Shown here piece by piece: positions 12,687 through 15,027 of a stretch of 15,027 bases of DNA. A program made the translations under genes and the position numbers. Location: NCBI GenBank assembly GCA_902476645.1, contig CABSEG010000071.1, forward strand, positions 1 to 15,027. Direction: 5' to 3'. The notes under the pieces were generated by a model. The model made no database searches and was not told the DNA's origin. It worked only from the letters and a program-made list of their open reading frames with translations. How positions within the stretch are numbered: position 1 is the stretch's first letter; each line of letters begins with the position of its first letter. The stretch comes from an uncultured Lachnospiraceae bacterium (GTDB lineage Bacteria; Bacillota; Clostridia; Lachnospirales; Lachnospiraceae).

Positions 12687-14423
12687 ATGGCGACGGATCA
12701 AAAAATTGAAAATTTGCTAAACCTGGCATTGGAGGCCACGCCGGAGGAACGGGAGAAATCCCTGTCCCTCAACGTGGGTTTTGAGCCGGAGACAAAGCGG
12801 TGGGAGGTGATTGTAAAGTATACGGGAGACATTTCCAGACTCAGATCGGAGCAAGTTCGTATTACAGAGCTTTCGAATGAGTACGCGATTATCAACCTGC
12901 CTGAGGAGCTGATTAGGGATTTAACAAGCCAGCCGGAGATTGAATTTGTGGAAAAACCTAAAAGGCTGCTATTTGCGGTAGATCAGGGAAGGAGCGCCTC
13001 CTGTATGAGCCCCTTGCAAAACGCCGGATATGATCTGTTTGGCCAAGGAATCTTAGTGGCCATATTAGATTCCGGTGTGGATTATTTTCACCCGGACTTT
13101 CGCAATCCGGATGGAAGTACCAGGCTGTTAAATTTGTGGGATCAGACGGTAGAGGGAAATCCGCCGGAGGGCTATGAGCTTGGAACAGAGTTTACCAGGG
13201 AACAGATCAACCAGGCCTTAAACCAGCCTACCAGGGAAGAGGCATACCGCTTGGTACCGTCACGGGACGTAAGCGGTCACGGTACCCAGGTATTGGGGAT
13301 TGCGGCAGGCAATGGGGCTGCTTCGGGCGGGCAGTATCGGGGCGTAGCATCCCAGAGTCCTCTTCTGGTGGTAAAGCTGGGATTGCCTTCTCCCAACTCT
13401 TTTCCGAGAACTACGGAACTGATGCAGGCCGTGGATTATACGATAAAAAAGGCAATCGAGTATCAGCTTCCCGTGGCGATCAATTTAAGCTTTGGAACGG
13501 TCTATGGGGGGCATGATGGAAGAGAACTTCTGGAAACCTATCTGGATGACATGGCAAATATCTGGAGAACTACGATTATTGCGGGAACGGGGAATGAAGG
13601 AGCCGCAGCCGGCCATACTTCGGGGATTTTACAGGAAGGGCAGATACAGGAGATCCAATTAGGCGTGGGAGCGGGAGAGGTATCTATTAATTTGCAGTTA
13701 TGGAAAAACTATGTGGATGAATTTCAGATTGAATTGATCTCTCCATCTGGTCAGATCCTAGGTCCCTTTCAGGAAATTCTGGGGGCCCAGCGGTATTTGA
13801 CAACCGATACAGAACTGTTAGTTTACTATGGGGAACCTAAGCCATATAGTGAGTCTCAGGAGATCTATGTAGACTTTCTGCCCAGAGCGGATTATATTGA
13901 CGCCGGTATCTGGAGAATCCGACTAACTCCGGTGCATATTATTTCCGGGGCTTTTGACATGTGGTTGCCTGCGTCCGGTGTTTTGAACCTAAATACCAGA
14001 TTCTATGAACCTACGGCAGAAACGACCCTGACCATTCCTTCTACGGCACGCAAAGTCATCTCTGTGGGGGCCTATGATTCCAGACGGATGACCTATGCGC
14101 CTTTTTCAGGCAGGGGTTATACCAGGGACGGAGGGATGATAAAGCCAGATCTGGCGGCTCCCGGAGTGGATATCACAACCACGGCCGTGGGAGGAGGATA
14201 TACGGTGGTTTCCGGAACTTCTTTTGCGGCTCCCTTTGTGACAGGAGCTGCGGCTATGCTGATGCAGTGGGGACTTACGGATGGAAATGATCCTTATCTG
14301 TACGGAATGAAGGTTCGGGCCTATCTCACCAGGGGAGCCAGACATTTGAATGTGCAAAGAGAGTACCCGAACCCCACTCTCGGGTGGGGGGTTTTATGTG
14401 TGGAGCAGAGTCTGCCGGGATAA
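12687..14423 (+). CDS. S8 subtilisin-like serine protease, Csp (germination protease) type
   Basis: 578 residues. Catalytic triad intact: Asp128 (AILDSGVDY), His198 (SGHGTQVLG), Ser512 (SGTSFAAPF), with oxyanion Asn303 (GTGNEG). An N-terminal prodomain (about 1-95, with AIINLPEELI and FVEKPKRL) precedes it, and a beta-rich insertion (about 318-440, LNLQ-like WKNYVDEF, then TELLVYYGEPKPYS) splits the protease domain before Ser. This prodomain plus jelly-roll insertion is the architecture of CspB-type proteases, which in Clostridia cleave pro-SleC during spore germination. There is no signal peptide, also as in Csp proteins. All triad residues are present, so it is not a CspA/CspC-type pseudoprotease. 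ATG 12687 follows AGGTGA at close spacing, 52 nt after lysR; shared transcription is possible but no functional link is evident. A general cytosolic or spore-localised housekeeping role remains possible. Confidence 0.9.
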   Translation: MATDQKIENLLNLALEATPEEREKSLSLNVGFEPETKRWEVIVKYTGDISRLRSEQVRITELSNEYAIINLPEELIRDLTSQPEIEFVEKPKRLLFAVDQGRSASCMSPLQNAGYDLFGQGILVAILDSGVDYFHPDFRNPDGSTRLLNLWDQTVEGNPPEGYELGTEFTREQINQALNQPTREEAYRLVPSRDVSGHGTQVLGIAAGNGAASGGQYRGVASQSPLLVVKLGLPSPNSFPRTTELMQAVDYTIKKAIEYQLPVAINLSFGTVYGGHDGRELLETYLDDMANIWRTTIIAGTGNEGAAAGHTSGILQEGQIQEIQLGVGAGEVSINLQLWKNYVDEFQIELISPSGQILGPFQEILGAQRYLTTDTELLVYYGEPKPYSESQEIYVDFLPRADYIDAGIWRIRLTPVHIISGAFDMWLPASGVLNLNTRFYEPTAETTLTIPSTARKVISVGAYDSRRMTYAPFSGRGYTRDGGMIKPDLAAPGVDITTTAVGGGYTVVSGTSFAAPFVTGAAAMLMQWGLTDGNDPYLYGMKVRAYLTRGARHLNVQREYPNPTLGWGVLCVEQSLPG

Positions 14424-14499
14424 TAGAGAAATGAAAAAGGAAGACTTATGAAATACTAATACGATGGAAAATTTCTTTATACATTTTTAATGATTCCTG

Positions 14500-14508
14500 T
14501 GAGATAAT
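14500..14508 (+). promoter_or_regulatory. Candidate extended -10 promoter of the kdpD-like gene
   Basis: TGAGATAAT gives a TGn extension before GATAAT (14503-14508). The hexamer 17 nt upstream (TACATT, 14480-14485) is a poor -35, which an extended -10 can offset. Start near 14515. The leader then carries an 8-bp palindrome GTCCGGAC (14526-14533). No c-di-AMP (ydaO-type) riboswitch is recognisable in the 155-nt gap. Confidence 0.4.
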
Positions 14509-14578
14509 GAATCAGAAGGAATTATGTCCGGACAAAAGGTATGATTCCCGGAGACAGACTTGCGTAAGGGGGAAGAAC

Positions 14579-15027
14579 ATGGAGGAACAAAGACCGAATC
14601 CGCAGAAATTGCTTGCGTCCATTCAGGAGCAGGAGGATCAGTCTTCCAAAGGAAAATTGAAAATTTTCTTTGGGTATGCAGCCGGAGTCGGAAAGACGTA
14701 CGCCATGCTGGAGGCTGCGCATGAGGCGAAAAAAGCGGGGAGAGATGTGGTGGTCGGGTATGTGGAACGCCATACCAGGCCGGATACCTTGGCTCTTTTA
14801 GAGGGTCTGGAGCAGATTCCCTATAAAAAAATCGACTACAAAGGAGTGACCTTGCGGGAATTTGATCTGGACACGGCGCTTAAGCGCCGCCCGGATTTGA
14901 TTTTGGTGGATGAGCTGGCGCACAGCAATGCCAGCGGGTGTCGGCATGCCAAGAGGTATCAGGATGTGGAGGAGCTTTTGCGTGCCGGAATTGATGTGTA
15001 TACCACCGTAAATGTACAGCATTTGGA
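14579..15027 (+). CDS. kdpD: KdpD-like osmosensitive sensor histidine kinase, N-terminal part
   Basis: 149 residues are visible; the gene runs off the window end, so membrane, GAF and kinase parts cannot be seen. The visible part is the cytoplasmic KdpD N-terminal domain: LKIFFGYAAGVGKTYAML (27-44) with its Walker A-like loop, VERHTRPDTLALLEGL (62-77), the Walker B-like ILVDELAHSNA (108-118), and the closing GIDVYTTVNVQHLE. In KdpD this domain binds nucleotide (and in several Firmicutes the downstream USP domain binds c-di-AMP) and tunes potassium-responsive signalling. ATG 14579 follows AAGGGGG. No kdpFABC or kdpE precedes it; partners may follow beyond the window. Some Firmicutes carry truncated KdpD lacking the kinase, which cannot be excluded here. 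Confidence 0.9.
   Translation, partial: MEEQRPNPQKLLASIQEQEDQSSKGKLKIFFGYAAGVGKTYAMLEAAHEAKKAGRDVVVGYVERHTRPDTLALLEGLEQIPYKKIDYKGVTLREFDLDTALKRRPDLILVDELAHSNASGCRHAKRYQDVEELLRAGIDVYTTVNVQHL

Noticed and set aside
14424..14578. c-di-AMP riboswitch before the kdpD-like gene
   Set aside because: The gap is short and shows no ydaO-type conserved elements or terminator.
1..15027. Mobile element, phage, CRISPR or defence island
   Set aside because: No transposase, integrase, terminal repeats, direct repeat arrays or defence-type domains were seen; genes are housekeeping or metabolic with uniform composition.

Overview
The window reads as an ordinary chromosomal segment of a Gram-positive anaerobe of class Clostridia, most likely a spore-forming, gut-type Lachnospiraceae. 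The grounds are a type-3 (archaeal-like) prolyl-tRNA synthetase next to a trans-editing protein, a pyrophosphate-type phosphofructokinase, an ECF sigma/anti-sigma pair with a large extracytoplasmic domain, a Csp-type germination subtilase, strong AGGAGG ribosome binding sites and moderate GC. The genus cannot be fixed from the sequence alone. No rRNA, tRNA, CRISPR array, insertion sequence or phage gene was found.

Layout. (1) 1-1359, + strand: 3' end of proS followed by a prolyl-tRNA editing-domain protein, with a strong hairpin between them. (2) 1471-3412, + strand: an ECF sigma factor (TTG start) overlapping by 71 nt a single-pass membrane protein that is probably its anti-sigma factor; nested dyads lie upstream. 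(3) 3588-4805, - strand: phosphofructokinase with the PPi-type residues, ended by a 13-bp hairpin terminator. (4) 5071-10572, + strand: a complete branched-chain amino acid type ABC importer (livK, livH, livM, livG, livF) plus a cytidylate-kinase-like P-loop protein as last gene. A textbook sigma-A promoter precedes livK. A terminator after livK, followed by a second promoter and a structured leader, separates the abundant binding protein from the membrane/ATPase genes. (5) 10680-11573, - strand: a stand-alone siroheme/[4Fe-4S] reductase fused to a two-cluster ferredoxin domain, divergent from (6) a LysR-type regulator at 11708-12634. The intergenic space holds a perfect 7-1-7 dyad of the T-N11-A class, centred about -65 from the predicted reductase start, so the regulator very probably controls both genes. 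(7) 12687-14423, + strand: a cytosolic-type S8 subtilase with intact catalytic triad and an internal beta-rich insertion, like the CspB germination proteases. (8) 14579-end: N-terminal part of a KdpD-like sensor, cut by the window edge.

No wholly new system is apparent. The best leads are the LysR/sulfite-reductase-like module with its regulatory dyad, the nucleotide-kinase-like gene in the amino-acid importer operon, and several unexplained structured leaders and dyads.
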